Below, piece after piece: positions 48,313-56,886 of a stretch of 64,000 nucleotides of DNA. The notes below the pieces were generated by a model that did not search any database, was not told the origin of the DNA, and saw only the letters and a list, made by a program, of their open reading frames with translations. How positions within the stretch are numbered: the stretch's first letter is position 1; each line of letters begins with the position of its first letter. The DNA is taken from positions 6,014,001 through 6,078,000 of the forward strand of contig NZ_CP107006.1 of assembly GCF_022867795.2 (NCBI RefSeq), written 5' to 3'. This DNA is from Chitinophaga horti. GTDB lineage: Bacteria > Bacteroidota > Bacteroidia > Chitinophagales > Chitinophagaceae. Position numbers and translations under genes: made by a program.

Positions 48313-50214
48313 TTGGGTACACCGGTTTCCATATTACAAAAGTATTGGGGGTACGATCAGTTTCGTCCCCTGCAGGAAGATATCGTTAACTCCGTATTGG
48401 AGGGCAACGATACGCTCGCCTTGCTGCCCACCGGCGGCGGTAAGTCCATCTGTTTCCAGGTGCCGGCCATGATGCTGGAAGGGGTTTGCCTGGTGGTAAC
48501 GCCGCTCATCGCGCTCATGAAAGACCAGGTGCAGCAGCTCGAGAAGCGCGGCATCCCGGCCATGGCGATCTACGCCGGTATGTACTTCAAGGATGTGGAA
48601 AAGGTGATGGACCTGGCCCGTAACGGCAAGATCAAGTTCCTCTACATATCACCCGAACGCCTGCAAAGTCCGCGCTTCCAGGCGCACTGCGAAACGCTGG
48701 ACGTGGGGCTGATCGCGGTGGACGAGGCGCACTGTATTTCCCAATGGGGCTACGACTTCAGGCCGGCATATCTTAAAATAGCGGAGATACGCAACTTCTT
48801 CCCCCGAACGCCGATATTGGCCCTCACGGCTACGGCTACCCTAAAGGTGCGGGAGGATATTTGTGAGAAACTCGAGTTCACCAATCAAAAGATATTCACC
48901 AAAAGCTTCGTCCGCAGTAACCTTTCTTACAGTGTATTCGAGGAAGAAGCCAAGGTAAATCGCATCCGCCACATCCTGGACAGGGTGCCCGGCAGCGCTG
49001 TCGTGTACTGCCGCAATCGCCGCCATACCAAGGAAATCGCCGGCTTGTTGCAATCACACGGCATCAACGCCGACTACTATCACGCAGGTTTGCCTGCCGC
49101 CGACCGTGCCACTAAACAAGACGATTGGATTACCGGCCGCACCCGTGTAGTCGTATGCACCAACGCTTTCGGCATGGGCATCGACAAACCGGATGTTCGC
49201 TCTGTGATCCACTACGACGTGCCCGACAGCCTGGAGGCTTACTACCAGGAAGCTGGCCGCGCCGGCCGCGATGAGCAAAAGGCATATGGCGTTTTACTAT
49301 ACACCCAACAGGAACTCACCGAAATGAAATCCCGCATCCCGCTCCAGTTCCCGCAGCTGGAAGAGATCCGCGAGGTGTACCAGGGCGTGGTGAACTACCT
49401 GCAGGTGCCCATCGGCAGCGCCGAAAACGTCTACTTCGACTTCGATATCAATGACTTCGCCCGCAAGTTTGCCCTCAATATCACGATGGCTTACAGCGCC
49501 ATGCGTATTCTCGAACACGAAGGCGTAGTGCAGCTCAGTGAAAGTGTGTACCTGCCGTCGCGGGTGGAGTTCATCACCAATAAAGAGACCCTCTGGGAAT
49601 ACGAGCGTCATGGCTCCTCGCTGGAACCGCTGATCAAAGCATTGCTACGTACCTACCAGGGCATCTTCGATCACCCGGTGCCTGTCTTCGAAAAACAACT
49701 GATGCGCATCCTGCGCACCGATGAAGATACCATCACCGACTGGCTGCAACGCCTGCATCGGCAGGGCATCATCCGTTACCAGCAACGTAAGGACGAGCCG
49801 CAGCTCTGCTTCCTGCAGGAACGTGTGCCCGTACAATACCTGCGTGTAGATATGCTGCGCATCGCCGAACGCCGCCGCATCTACGAAGCCAAGATCGACT
49901 CCGTTACCCGCTACGCCACTAACACAGATATCTGCCGCACACAATCCCTGGTCACCTATTTCGGCGAAGCCGGCGGGGAGCCCTGCGGCGTTTGTGATGT
50001 ATGCCTGCGTAAAAAGACAGGCGGCCTCACCGCACCGAAGTTCGATCAGCTGGCACCACTGGTACTGGCGCAACTGGAACAACCGCTTACGTTTAATCTA
50101 TTGGCAGATGCGCTGCCCGGGGTTAAAGAGGATTTGTTACTGGACGTGCTGGAGTTTATGCTGGCGGAGGAGATGATCGTGCGGGATAAGGATGGGATGA
50201 TCCGGAGGAAGTAA
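48313..50214 (+). CDS. recQ: RecQ-family ATP-dependent DNA helicase
   Basis: The 633-residue helicase unwinds DNA 3' to 5' in repair. It shows LPTGGGKSICFQVPA (Walker A, about residue 40), VDEAHCISQWGYDFRP (DEAH box and aromatic-rich loop), TNAFGMGIDKPDVR and YYQEAGRAGRD (motif VI), and the zinc site Cys in CRTQ and CGVCDVC. A short winged-helix-like end replaces the HRDC domain of E. coli RecQ. The start is TTG (GTPVSILQKYWGYDQFRP follows), which fits relatives. Several recQ paralogs per genome are common in Bacteroidota, so this may be a second copy. Confidence 0.94.
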   Translation: MGTPVSILQKYWGYDQFRPLQEDIVNSVLEGNDTLALLPTGGGKSICFQVPAMMLEGVCLVVTPLIALMKDQVQQLEKRGIPAMAIYAGMYFKDVEKVMDLARNGKIKFLYISPERLQSPRFQAHCETLDVGLIAVDEAHCISQWGYDFRPAYLKIAEIRNFFPRTPILALTATATLKVREDICEKLEFTNQKIFTKSFVRSNLSYSVFEEEAKVNRIRHILDRVPGSAVVYCRNRRHTKEIAGLLQSHGINADYYHAGLPAADRATKQDDWITGRTRVVVCTNAFGMGIDKPDVRSVIHYDVPDSLEAYYQEAGRAGRDEQKAYGVLLYTQQELTEMKSRIPLQFPQLEEIREVYQGVVNYLQVPIGSAENVYFDFDINDFARKFALNITMAYSAMRILEHEGVVQLSESVYLPSRVEFITNKETLWEYERHGSSLEPLIKALLRTYQGIFDHPVPVFEKQLMRILRTDEDTITDWLQRLHRQGIIRYQQRKDEPQLCFLQERVPVQYLRVDMLRIAERRRIYEAKIDSVTRYATNTDICRTQSLVTYFGEAGGEPCGVCDVCLRKKTGGLTAPKFDQLAPLVLAQLEQPLTFNLLADALPGVKEDLLLDVLEFMLAEEMIVRDKDGMIRRK

Positions 50215-50218
50215 GGCA

Positions 50219-50348
50219 CAAACGCGAAGACTGGAGCGGAGGGTTGCTTCATTTCATTTGCAATGACGGAGAACATGTGTTCGCAAACGCGAAGACTGGA
50301 GCGGAAGTTTGCTTCATTTCATTCGCAATGACGAAGAACATGTGTTGG
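50219..50348 (+). repeat. Two tandem 65-bp repeats, REP-like
   Basis: Copy 1 (50219-50283) and copy 2 (50284-50348) differ at about five of 65 positions. Each contains a core GCTTCATTTCATT-GCAATGAC with pairing ends. They lie between recQ and the convergent oxidoreductase gene and, with an inverted third copy at 50371-50418, can form a large hairpin. Confidence 0.85.
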
Positions 50349-50370
50349 TAAAAAACAAACGTTCCCCCGC

Positions 50371-50418
50371 CGTCATTGCAAATGAAATGAAGCAACCCTC
50401 GTGTGTAGTCTCCGCGTT
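50371..50418 (-). repeat. Inverted third copy of the REP-like repeat
   Basis: The reverse complement matches the core of the 65-bp copies almost perfectly for its final 27 bases and more loosely before. TTGC at 50376-50379 pairs with GCAA at 50392-50395. Confidence 0.8.
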
Positions 50419-50433
50419 AATCAATAAAGCCGC

Positions 50434-51480
50434 TTATAATTTCACCACCACACCTTCAGCACTGCTCTTAAACCCGGCTTCTATCACACGGATTACATCG
50501 AGCCCCTGTTCCGGCGTTACCGGGTTAGGTTTGCCTTCTGCGAGTGCGGCGTACACGCCATTGTAAAAGTCCATATAGTTACCGTTGGTGGACGGCAGGT
50601 ATTTCTTCACCACTTCACCATCTATTTCACTGTGCAGCAAGCCCCACTCATGCGGCGCTTCGGCACCCCAGTCTGCGCCCTCGGGCAGCAAACCTTTCAG
50701 CAGTAAGGCTTCCTGTATGTCGGATTTCGATTTGATGAAGGAACCCCGACGGCCATGCAGGATATACGCTGGTAAGGCTTCCCGTACCAGGTAGCTGCTC
50801 TTCAGGCGTACGCGCAGGTTGTCGTAATAAAGGATCAATTCGAAATAATCATCTACCACCGAGTCTTTACGGATGATGCGCACATCGCCGAATACAGCTT
50901 TAGGAACGCCGAACAGCTGCAGGGCCTGGTCGATCAGGTGCGAGCCCAGGTCGTAAAGTACGCCGGTGCCGGATTGCGCTACTTCTTTATGTTTCTTGTA
51001 ACTCAGTTCTTCCTTAAAGCGGTCGTAGTGAAACTCAGCTTCCAGTACATCGCCTACCAGTCCTTCTTCCACCACGCGGCGGATGATCTTGAAGTCACTG
51101 TCGTAACGGCGGTTCTGGTATACAATGATCATAAGGTTTTTTTCCTTTGCCAGTTTGATCAGCTCTTCACCTTCGGCGGTATTTACCGTGAAAGGTTTTT
51201 CCACGATCACGTGTTTGCCGGCCATCAGGGCGGCTTTGCTATATTCATAGTGCGTGCTGTTCGGGGTGTTTACCACGATCAGTTGCAGGCTTTTATCTTC
51301 GATCATTTCGGCCACGCTGCTATACACTTTCACATCCGGAAAGCGTTGCTGCGCCAGGCGTTTGCTGCGCTCTACGATGGCAGTAAACTCAAAGCCCGGG
51401 TGCAGGTGAATAAATGGTGCGTGGAATACATAACCGCTGTGACCATAGGAACACAAGCCGGTCTTAATGGGTACGTGCAT
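50434..51480 (-). CDS. Gfo/Idh/MocA-family oxidoreductase
   Basis: The 348-residue protein has the two-domain layout of the family: an N-terminal Rossmann domain with VVNTPNSTHYEYSKAAL and the catalytic Lys in GKHVIVEKPFTV (about residue 95), and a C-terminal domain with GTGVLYDLGSHLIDQAL containing the His expected at the active site. The nucleotide loop (GLCSYGHSGYVFHAPF) is of the YdgJ-like type. Members oxidise or epimerise sugars and cyclitols with NAD(P). The substrate cannot be told. Confidence 0.92.
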   Translation of the reverse strand: MHVPIKTGLCSYGHSGYVFHAPFIHLHPGFEFTAIVERSKRLAQQRFPDVKVYSSVAEMIEDKSLQLIVVNTPNSTHYEYSKAALMAGKHVIVEKPFTVNTAEGEELIKLAKEKNLMIIVYQNRRYDSDFKIIRRVVEEGLVGDVLEAEFHYDRFKEELSYKKHKEVAQSGTGVLYDLGSHLIDQALQLFGVPKAVFGDVRIIRKDSVVDDYFELILYYDNLRVRLKSSYLVREALPAYILHGRRGSFIKSKSDIQEALLLKGLLPEGADWGAEAPHEWGLLHSEIDGEVVKKYLPSTNGNYMDFYNGVYAALAEGKPNPVTPEQGLDVIRVIEAGFKSSAEGVVVKL

Positions 51481-51512
51481 GTTTCAGTTCTTTTTTAGCA
51501 AGATAAAAATTA

Positions 51513-53072
51513 TTAAAACCAGCTGCTCTTCTTTTTGCTGCTGCGGCCGCCAAGTCCCAACGCACCCAGCAAACTGCGGGTGATGATGTTGGCGGCTGTA
51601 CGGCCTGCCTGCCTGGCCGCGCTGCTCGTCAGCACCGTTTCCAGCAGTCCTTTTTCCTCTTTGGCCTTAGCGCCCTTAGCAGGGGCTTCTTCTTGGGCTT
51701 TAGCAGTCTTTTCGGCTGCTTCTTCCAGTTTGGCGGTGAGTATCTCGTAGGCACTGTGGCTGTCTAATTCCTCATTGTATTTCCTTACCAGGCGACTGCT
51801 ACTTACCAGGGCGTTCAGTTCCTGGTCGCTGAGTACATCCATGCGCGAGCGGGGTGTGGTGAGCATGGTGGCTGCCAGTGGCGTAGGAGTACCTTTTTCA
51901 CTTAAACAGGTGACCAGGGCTTCGCCGATGCCTATCTGGGTAAGTAATTCGTCTGTTTTATAATAGTCGGACAGCGGATAGTTCTCTGCCGTTTGTTTGA
52001 TCGCTTTGCGGTCCTGGGCAGTAAATGCGCGCAGGGCGTGTTGCACTTTTAAGCCCAGCTGGCCCAGTACCGATGGTGGCACGTCCATCGGGTTTTGTGT
52101 GCAAAAGAAGATCCCTACACCTTTGGAGCGGATCAGTTTAATGATCGTTTCTATCTGCTGCAGCAACGCCTCGCTCGCCTCCTGGAAAATCAGGTGCGCC
52201 TCGTCGATGAACATGACCAGCTTCGGTTTATCAAGATCGCCTTCTTCGGGCAGGGTGGCGTACAATTCCGCCAGAAGGCTTAACATGAAGGTGGAGAACA
52301 GCTTCGGCCTGTCCTGTATGTCGGTTACACGTACGATGGAGATAATACCGCGACCGTCGTCGCTGATGCGCATGAGGTCATCTACCTCAAACGAGCGTTC
52401 GCCAAAGAACATCCCGGCTCCTTCCTGCTCCAGCGCGATCACTTTACGCAGGATGGTGCCGGTGGAGGTGGTGCTGATCTTTCCATATTCTTTCTCTATC
52501 TCCGCTTTGCCATCCCCCCCGAAGTATTGTAATACTTTCTTAAAGTCTTTCAGGTCGAGCAACGGCATCTTATTATCGTCACAATACTTAAAGATCATGG
52601 CGACGAGGCCGGATTGGGTATCGTTCAGCTCTAATATCTTCGACAATAAAACCGGCCCAAATTCACTGACAGTCGCCCGTAAACGCGCGCCTTTATCCTC
52701 GCTGAGCGACAGCAGTTCCACCGGGTAAGCCGATGGCGTGTACGTGCCGCCGATCTTCTGGTACCGCTCTTCGATCTTAGGGTTAATGGTGCCTGCAGCA
52801 GCAATACCACTCAGGTCACCCTTAATGTCCATCATCAGCACCGGAATGCTCGCATCGCTCAGTCCCTCCGCGATCACCTGCAGCGTTTTGGTTTTACCGG
52901 TACCTGTAGCACCCGCGATCAAACCGTGACGGTTCAGGGTTTTGAGCGGCAGCAATACGTCGGCACCGGTTACTACTTCACCATCAAGTATGGCGCAGCC
53001 CAGTTTAAAGTGCTCGCCTTTAAACGTGTAGCCGTTTTTGATGTATTCGAGAAAGGCTTCTTTGTTAGCCAT
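51513..53072 (-). CDS. HerA-like ATPase of the DUF853 (YjgR) family
   Basis: The 519-residue protein has Walker A GATGTGKTKTLQVIAEGL (about residues 53-70), LMMDIKGDLSGIA, Walker B KLVMFIDEAHLIFQ, and GVGIFFCTQNPMDVP, as in HerA/FtsK-type hexameric ATPases. The C-terminus is Ala/Lys/Glu-rich (AAEKTAKAQEEAPAKGAKAK) and ends in a conserved GRSSKKKSSWF tail. The family is widespread but has no settled function. No NurA nuclease gene is adjacent. Confidence 0.9.
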   Translation of the reverse strand: MANKEAFLEYIKNGYTFKGEHFKLGCAILDGEVVTGADVLLPLKTLNRHGLIAGATGTGKTKTLQVIAEGLSDASIPVLMMDIKGDLSGIAAAGTINPKIEERYQKIGGTYTPSAYPVELLSLSEDKGARLRATVSEFGPVLLSKILELNDTQSGLVAMIFKYCDDNKMPLLDLKDFKKVLQYFGGDGKAEIEKEYGKISTTSTGTILRKVIALEQEGAGMFFGERSFEVDDLMRISDDGRGIISIVRVTDIQDRPKLFSTFMLSLLAELYATLPEEGDLDKPKLVMFIDEAHLIFQEASEALLQQIETIIKLIRSKGVGIFFCTQNPMDVPPSVLGQLGLKVQHALRAFTAQDRKAIKQTAENYPLSDYYKTDELLTQIGIGEALVTCLSEKGTPTPLAATMLTTPRSRMDVLSDQELNALVSSSRLVRKYNEELDSHSAYEILTAKLEEAAEKTAKAQEEAPAKGAKAKEEKGLLETVLTSSAARQAGRTAANIITRSLLGALGLGGRSSKKKSSWF

Positions 53073-53135
53073 AGGGGAATGTTTAGGGAGGTATACAAAA
53101 AGCGACGGCAGCCGCGTGGACTGCCGTGCAACTCA

Positions 53136-53603
53136 TTATTTCTTTGACCCGTTCAACACGATGAGTGCATCGTCGATCGCGGTGTTGATCTTGTATTCAA
53201 CTGCTTTTACCTTAGTGTGCTCGCTCAGCAGGTAAGCCTTTTTCTGTGCTTCGTCTTTGCCTTCCATATCCATATCGTAGGCGTGCATCCAGTCGTTCAT
53301 CGCGGTGTTGGCGGAGTCGAGGCCGGCTTGTGCGGTAACGAATGCAGCTGTTTCTTTGCCGGCTTTCTTGTTGGCGGTAATCGCGCTGTCCAGTTCTTTC
53401 TTCAGGCTGCGAATCCTGATAGTGCCGGCCATGCCCTCGTTGTGAATGTTCATCACTTCATCTTCCAGCAGTTTTACGGAGTCAACCGGCGCGGTGGCCG
53501 TTGTAACCGTCGTATCTTTATCCGCCGTTTTGCCACCCTGCTGGCAGGAGGTGAATACAGCCAGCATCAGGGCTGCGCTACCGATCAATGTCTTGTTCAT
53601 CAT
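53136..53603 (-). CDS. Small helical lipoprotein
   Basis: The 155-residue product has a lipoprotein signal (MMNKTLIGSAALMLAVFTSC, Cys at residue 20), a Thr-rich spacer (DKDTTVTTATAP), and a helical domain of about 110 residues rich in Lys, Glu and Ala, probably a coiled coil. It resembles a widespread group of Bacteroidota lipoproteins of unknown role. It lies 11 bases downstream of the GroES-like gene and may be co-transcribed with it. Confidence 0.72.
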   Translation of the reverse strand: MMNKTLIGSAALMLAVFTSCQQGGKTADKDTTVTTATAPVDSVKLLEDEVMNIHNEGMAGTIRIRSLKKELDSAITANKKAGKETAAFVTAQAGLDSANTAMNDWMHAYDMDMEGKDEAQKKAYLLSEHTKVKAVEYKINTAIDDALIVLNGSKK

Positions 53604-53614
53604 AAATGTTTCGT

Positions 53615-53989
53615 TTATAGTTCTTCGTCCCGCTCCAGCAGTAAGATGGAGCTTTGTGGTACGATGTAATATTTTTCACCCTGGTATTCCACTTCGGTAG
53701 ATCCGCCGACCAGGAAGATGGCCAGGTCGCCTTCGCGGGCCTGCAGGGGAATGTATTTTACCTTTTCCTCTTCCGGTTTCCAGCTTTCATCTGCTTCGGA
53801 AGGTACGGGAATGGCGTAACCAGGCCCCGTTTTGATCACATATCCCTGTTGTGTTTTTTCTCTTTCTGCAACACCGGGCGGCAGATATAAGCCGCTGGCG
53901 GTACGCTCATTAGGCGTAGTCGGTTTTACCAGTACGCGGTCTCCCACTACGATCAGTTTCCTCAGTTTGTTATCAGGCGTAATATGCAT
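53615..53989 (-). CDS. GroES-like co-chaperonin, orphan copy with an insertion
   Basis: The 124-residue protein has the cpn10 fold signature VVGDRVLVKPTTPNERTASG, the mobile-loop region GLYLPPGVAEREK, GYVIKTGPG, and the end STEVEYQGEKYYIVPQSSIL. Normal GroES has about 95 residues; the extra ones are mainly an insertion of about 25 after GPG (SEADESWKPEEEKVKY). There is no groEL beside it. It may be an accessory cap for GroEL or have taken another role. Confidence 0.85.
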   Translation of the reverse strand: MHITPDNKLRKLIVVGDRVLVKPTTPNERTASGLYLPPGVAEREKTQQGYVIKTGPGYAIPVPSEADESWKPEEEKVKYIPLQAREGDLAIFLVGGSTEVEYQGEKYYIVPQSSILLLERDEEL

Positions 53990-54002
53990 ATCCTATCTCT
54001 GT

Positions 54003-54842
54003 TTATAGCGCGCTCAGGGGAAATGTTTCTCCTAAGCGTATTCCTTTGTCCGTTTGTTGCAGCACGCCACATTCGTTGATGGGGTCGTGCTCAAAGTAAA
54101 GAATGTATTTTTTGTCCAGCGCTTCCTGCAAAAAGCTTTTCTTTTCGTCCAGCGTCAGCAGCGGGCGAGTGTCGTAGGCCATCACGTATGGAATGGGAAT
54201 GTGTGCCGCGGAAGGCAGCAGGTCCGCCACGTAAACGATGGTCTGGTCCTTATACCGGATCTGCGGCAGCATCATGGCATCGGTATGCCCGTCCACGAAA
54301 CGGATGTTGATATCATCGGTAAAGGCAATGCCTTCTTTCGACGTAACAAATTCCAGCTGGCCGCTTTGTTGTATCGGTAAAATGTTATCTCTTAAGAAAG
54401 ATGCTTTTTCGCGATCGTTCGGTTGTGTAGCCCATTGCCAGTGGCGGGCATTGCTCCAGTAACGAGCGTTTTTAAAAGCCGGCACCAGCAGGTCGCCTTC
54501 GCGTTTAATACTGCCGCCGCAATGGTCAAAATGCAGGTGGGTGAGAAACACGTCGGTAATATCTTCCCGGCTAAAGCCATGTGCCGCCAGCGATTTGTCG
54601 AGTGTATCGGTGCCGTGCAGGTAGTAGTGACCAAAGAACTTTTCGTCCTGTTTATCGCCAATACCATTGTCTACCAGTATCAGGCGTTTGCCGTCTTCGA
54701 TGAGCAGGCAGCGCATGGCCCAGGTACACATGTTATTGTTGTCCGGCGGATTCAGTTTTTGCCAGATGCTTTTGGGTACTACGCCAAACATGGCGCCGCC
54801 GTCCAGTTTAAACATGCCGGTGTTGATGGTGTATAATTTCAT
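54003..54842 (-). CDS. Metallo-beta-lactamase-fold hydrolase
   Basis: The 279-residue protein has the metal motif THLHFDHCGG (about residues 105-114), the upstream LILVDNGIG, the later His in FVDGHTDAMM and the Asp in VYVADLLPS, and the last His in LYFEHDP. It belongs to the MBL superfamily near lactonase-type (AHL lactonase-like) enzymes, but the substrate is not shown. Its start overlaps the stop of the MFS transporter gene by four bases, so the two are translationally coupled. Confidence 0.9.
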   Translation of the reverse strand: MKLYTINTGMFKLDGGAMFGVVPKSIWQKLNPPDNNNMCTWAMRCLLIEDGKRLILVDNGIGDKQDEKFFGHYYLHGTDTLDKSLAAHGFSREDITDVFLTHLHFDHCGGSIKREGDLLVPAFKNARYWSNARHWQWATQPNDREKASFLRDNILPIQQSGQLEFVTSKEGIAFTDDINIRFVDGHTDAMMLPQIRYKDQTIVYVADLLPSAAHIPIPYVMAYDTRPLLTLDEKKSFLQEALDKKYILYFEHDPINECGVLQQTDKGIRLGETFPLSAL

Positions 54843-56164
54843 GCTCCTACGGTTGTTTGACTCGCTGCTGCTAATTTACGTTGTTTGTGTAATGCGGAGA
54901 ACAACCAGAGTAAACCGATGCTGAAAAAGACGATCAGCACTAACACAGAATTACGCATCGACGAAGTCATTTGTTCGATAAACCCAAATGAGAACGTACC
55001 GATAACGATGGCCAGTTTTTCTGTTACATCGTAGTAGCTGAAGAAGGAGGCGGTATCTTTTGTTTCCGGGATCAGTTTTGCGTAGGTAGAGCGGCTCAGC
55101 GACTGTATGCCACCCATCACCAGGCCTACCAGTCCCGCCAGGATAAAGAATTGTGTTTGTGTATGCGTAAAGTAAGCGCCGGTGCAAACACACACCCACA
55201 GGGCTACGGTGAAGATCAGCACTTTGAAGTTGCCATACTTTTCAGAAGCTCTCGCCATGGCCCAGGCCCCGAGTATCGCTACGATCTGGATCACCACAAC
55301 AGTAAAGATCAGCATCTTGTCTTCCATCTGCAGTTCTTTTTTACCGAAGATAGTGGCGGCGAGCATCACCGTTTGTACACCCATACTATAAAAGAAGAAG
55401 GCACGCAGGTACGTTTTAAGCACAGGCATGGTACCTACCTGGCGATATACTTTCTTCAATTCCGTAAACCCATCGCGGAAGATGTTGCCTTTCGCCTTGT
55501 CCTTCGCCACATGACTGGGCAGCACGCGGAACGTAACCTGTGCAAAACTAAACCACCAGATACCCACTAGCAGGAAAGTGATGGTAATAGCCATACCTGT
55601 ACTGATGCCAAACGGCTGCAGGGCCACTAAGGCAAAACCCACCAACTGCAGGATTACGCTGCCTACATACCCGAACGCATATCCTCTGGCACTTACCCTG
55701 TCACGATCCTTTACAGGCGCTATTTCGGGCAGATAGGAGTTGTAGAATACCAGGCCGCCGGAATAACCCAACGTGGCCAGGATGAAGCAGATCACGCCAT
55801 ATTCCAGGTACCACGGACCGATAGTGTCTTTGCTAAAGAAGAACATCGCCGAACAGCCGATCGCCCCCAGGGTACAAAAGAAACGCAGGAAGCCTTTTTT
55901 GTTACCGCGGGTATCGGCAATAGAGGATAATATCGGCAGGCAGAAAACGATCAACAGGTTGGCGAATGACAGCGCATAGGTGTACAAAGCCGAGTTGAGT
56001 ACGTTGAAGCCAAAGAAGTTCACATAATCGTTGGTAGCCGGGTTCTTTGTAATGCCTACAAAGTAAGCCGGGAAAAAGGTGGTGGTGATCACCAGGTTGT
56101 ACACGGAATTGGCCCAGTCGTACATGGCCCAGCCGTTAATGACTTTTTTGTTGCTTGTGCTCAT
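54839..56164 (-). CDS. MFS transporter, UMF1/Atg22 family
   Basis: The 441-residue protein has about twelve membrane helices and the UMF1 family start INGWAMYDWANSVYNLVITT. Further family features are LVFYNSYLPEIAPVKDRDRVSARGYAFGYVGS and GGIQSLSRSTYAKLIPE. Relatives in fungi export amino acids from the vacuole; bacterial members are uncharacterised permeases. It is coupled to the MBL hydrolase gene by a four-base overlap, hinting that they handle the same compound. Confidence 0.9.
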   Translation of the reverse strand: MSTSNKKVINGWAMYDWANSVYNLVITTTFFPAYFVGITKNPATNDYVNFFGFNVLNSALYTYALSFANLLIVFCLPILSSIADTRGNKKGFLRFFCTLGAIGCSAMFFFSKDTIGPWYLEYGVICFILATLGYSGGLVFYNSYLPEIAPVKDRDRVSARGYAFGYVGSVILQLVGFALVALQPFGISTGMAITITFLLVGIWWFSFAQVTFRVLPSHVAKDKAKGNIFRDGFTELKKVYRQVGTMPVLKTYLRAFFFYSMGVQTVMLAATIFGKKELQMEDKMLIFTVVVIQIVAILGAWAMARASEKYGNFKVLIFTVALWVCVCTGAYFTHTQTQFFILAGLVGLVMGGIQSLSRSTYAKLIPETKDTASFFSYYDVTEKLAIVIGTFSFGFIEQMTSSMRNSVLVLIVFFSIGLLWLFSALHKQRKLAAASQTTVGA

Positions 56165-56268
56165 AGGTTAAAAGCGTGGAGGGTTTTGCATTCCCGGGCG
56201 GAAAAATACACATTCTCAGTGGGAAAGCACGTTTTCGGTGCGCACATTTAACAAATAGGGGAGATGGG

Positions 56269-56886
56269 TTATTTGTAGTCGGTAATCTTCAGCAGGTGCT
56301 GGCAAAAGCTGTACTCCTGGGGGTCGTTGGAGCTTACGATCACGGTACGGTCCATGCCGTACTGGCCGATCAGGCGCTGGTACAGGGCAATGCCTTCTGC
56401 ATCGAGGTTGGTGCAGGGCTCATCCAGCAGCAGTAAGGGCACGTCCGAAAAGATGGCCAGGGCAAGTTTAGCGCGTTGTTTCATGCCGGATGAAAAGTAG
56501 CGTACCTGTTTGTTCACGGCTTTTTCCAGCCCCACTACTTCCATGATCTCACGGGGTTTGTAGCCGGGTAATAGACTTTTAAAGGTCTGGTGAAAATCGA
56601 AGCATTCCAGCAGGGTGAACTCTTCGACGAGCTCCAGGTATGGAGCGGCAATGGCGCTGTGCCGGTACAGGTTTTCCTGGTCCAGTGCAGCGCCATTGAG
56701 TGTATAAGTGATGTTGCCTTCGTTATGATGATGGTGGCCGCTTACCACCTGCAACAAGGTCGATTTGCCGGAGCCGTTATGCCCCAGTATTGCGTACTGT
56801 TGCTTCGCTTCGAACATATGAGATACGCCGCGGAATATCCAGTCGTAATTGAACCGTTTTCCTACGTTATTAAGCGAGATCGTCAT
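56269..56886 (-). CDS. ABC transporter ATPase subunit without adjacent permease
   Basis: The 205-residue ATPase has Walker A LGHNGSGKST (about residues 34-43), a His-rich turn (SGHHHHNEGN), the signature YFSSGMKQRAKLALA, and Walker B LLLLDEPCTNLD followed by a switch Ser-Asn (VIVSSND) in place of the usual His. It is short and lacks a C-terminal domain, like CcmA-type or ABC-2 export ATPases. It overlaps lpxA by 17 bases, so it belongs to the lpx operon, but no permease gene is in the window. Confidence 0.87.
   Translation of the reverse strand: MTISLNNVGKRFNYDWIFRGVSHMFEAKQQYAILGHNGSGKSTLLQVVSGHHHHNEGNITYTLNGAALDQENLYRHSAIAAPYLELVEEFTLLECFDFHQTFKSLLPGYKPREIMEVVGLEKAVNKQVRYFSSGMKQRAKLALAIFSDVPLLLLDEPCTNLDAEGIALYQRLIGQYGMDRTVIVSSNDPQEYSFCQHLLKITDYK

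Noticed and set aside
50219..50418. Possible CRISPR array
   Set aside because: The copies are contiguous 65-bp direct repeats plus one inverted copy, with no spacers and no cas genes nearby.
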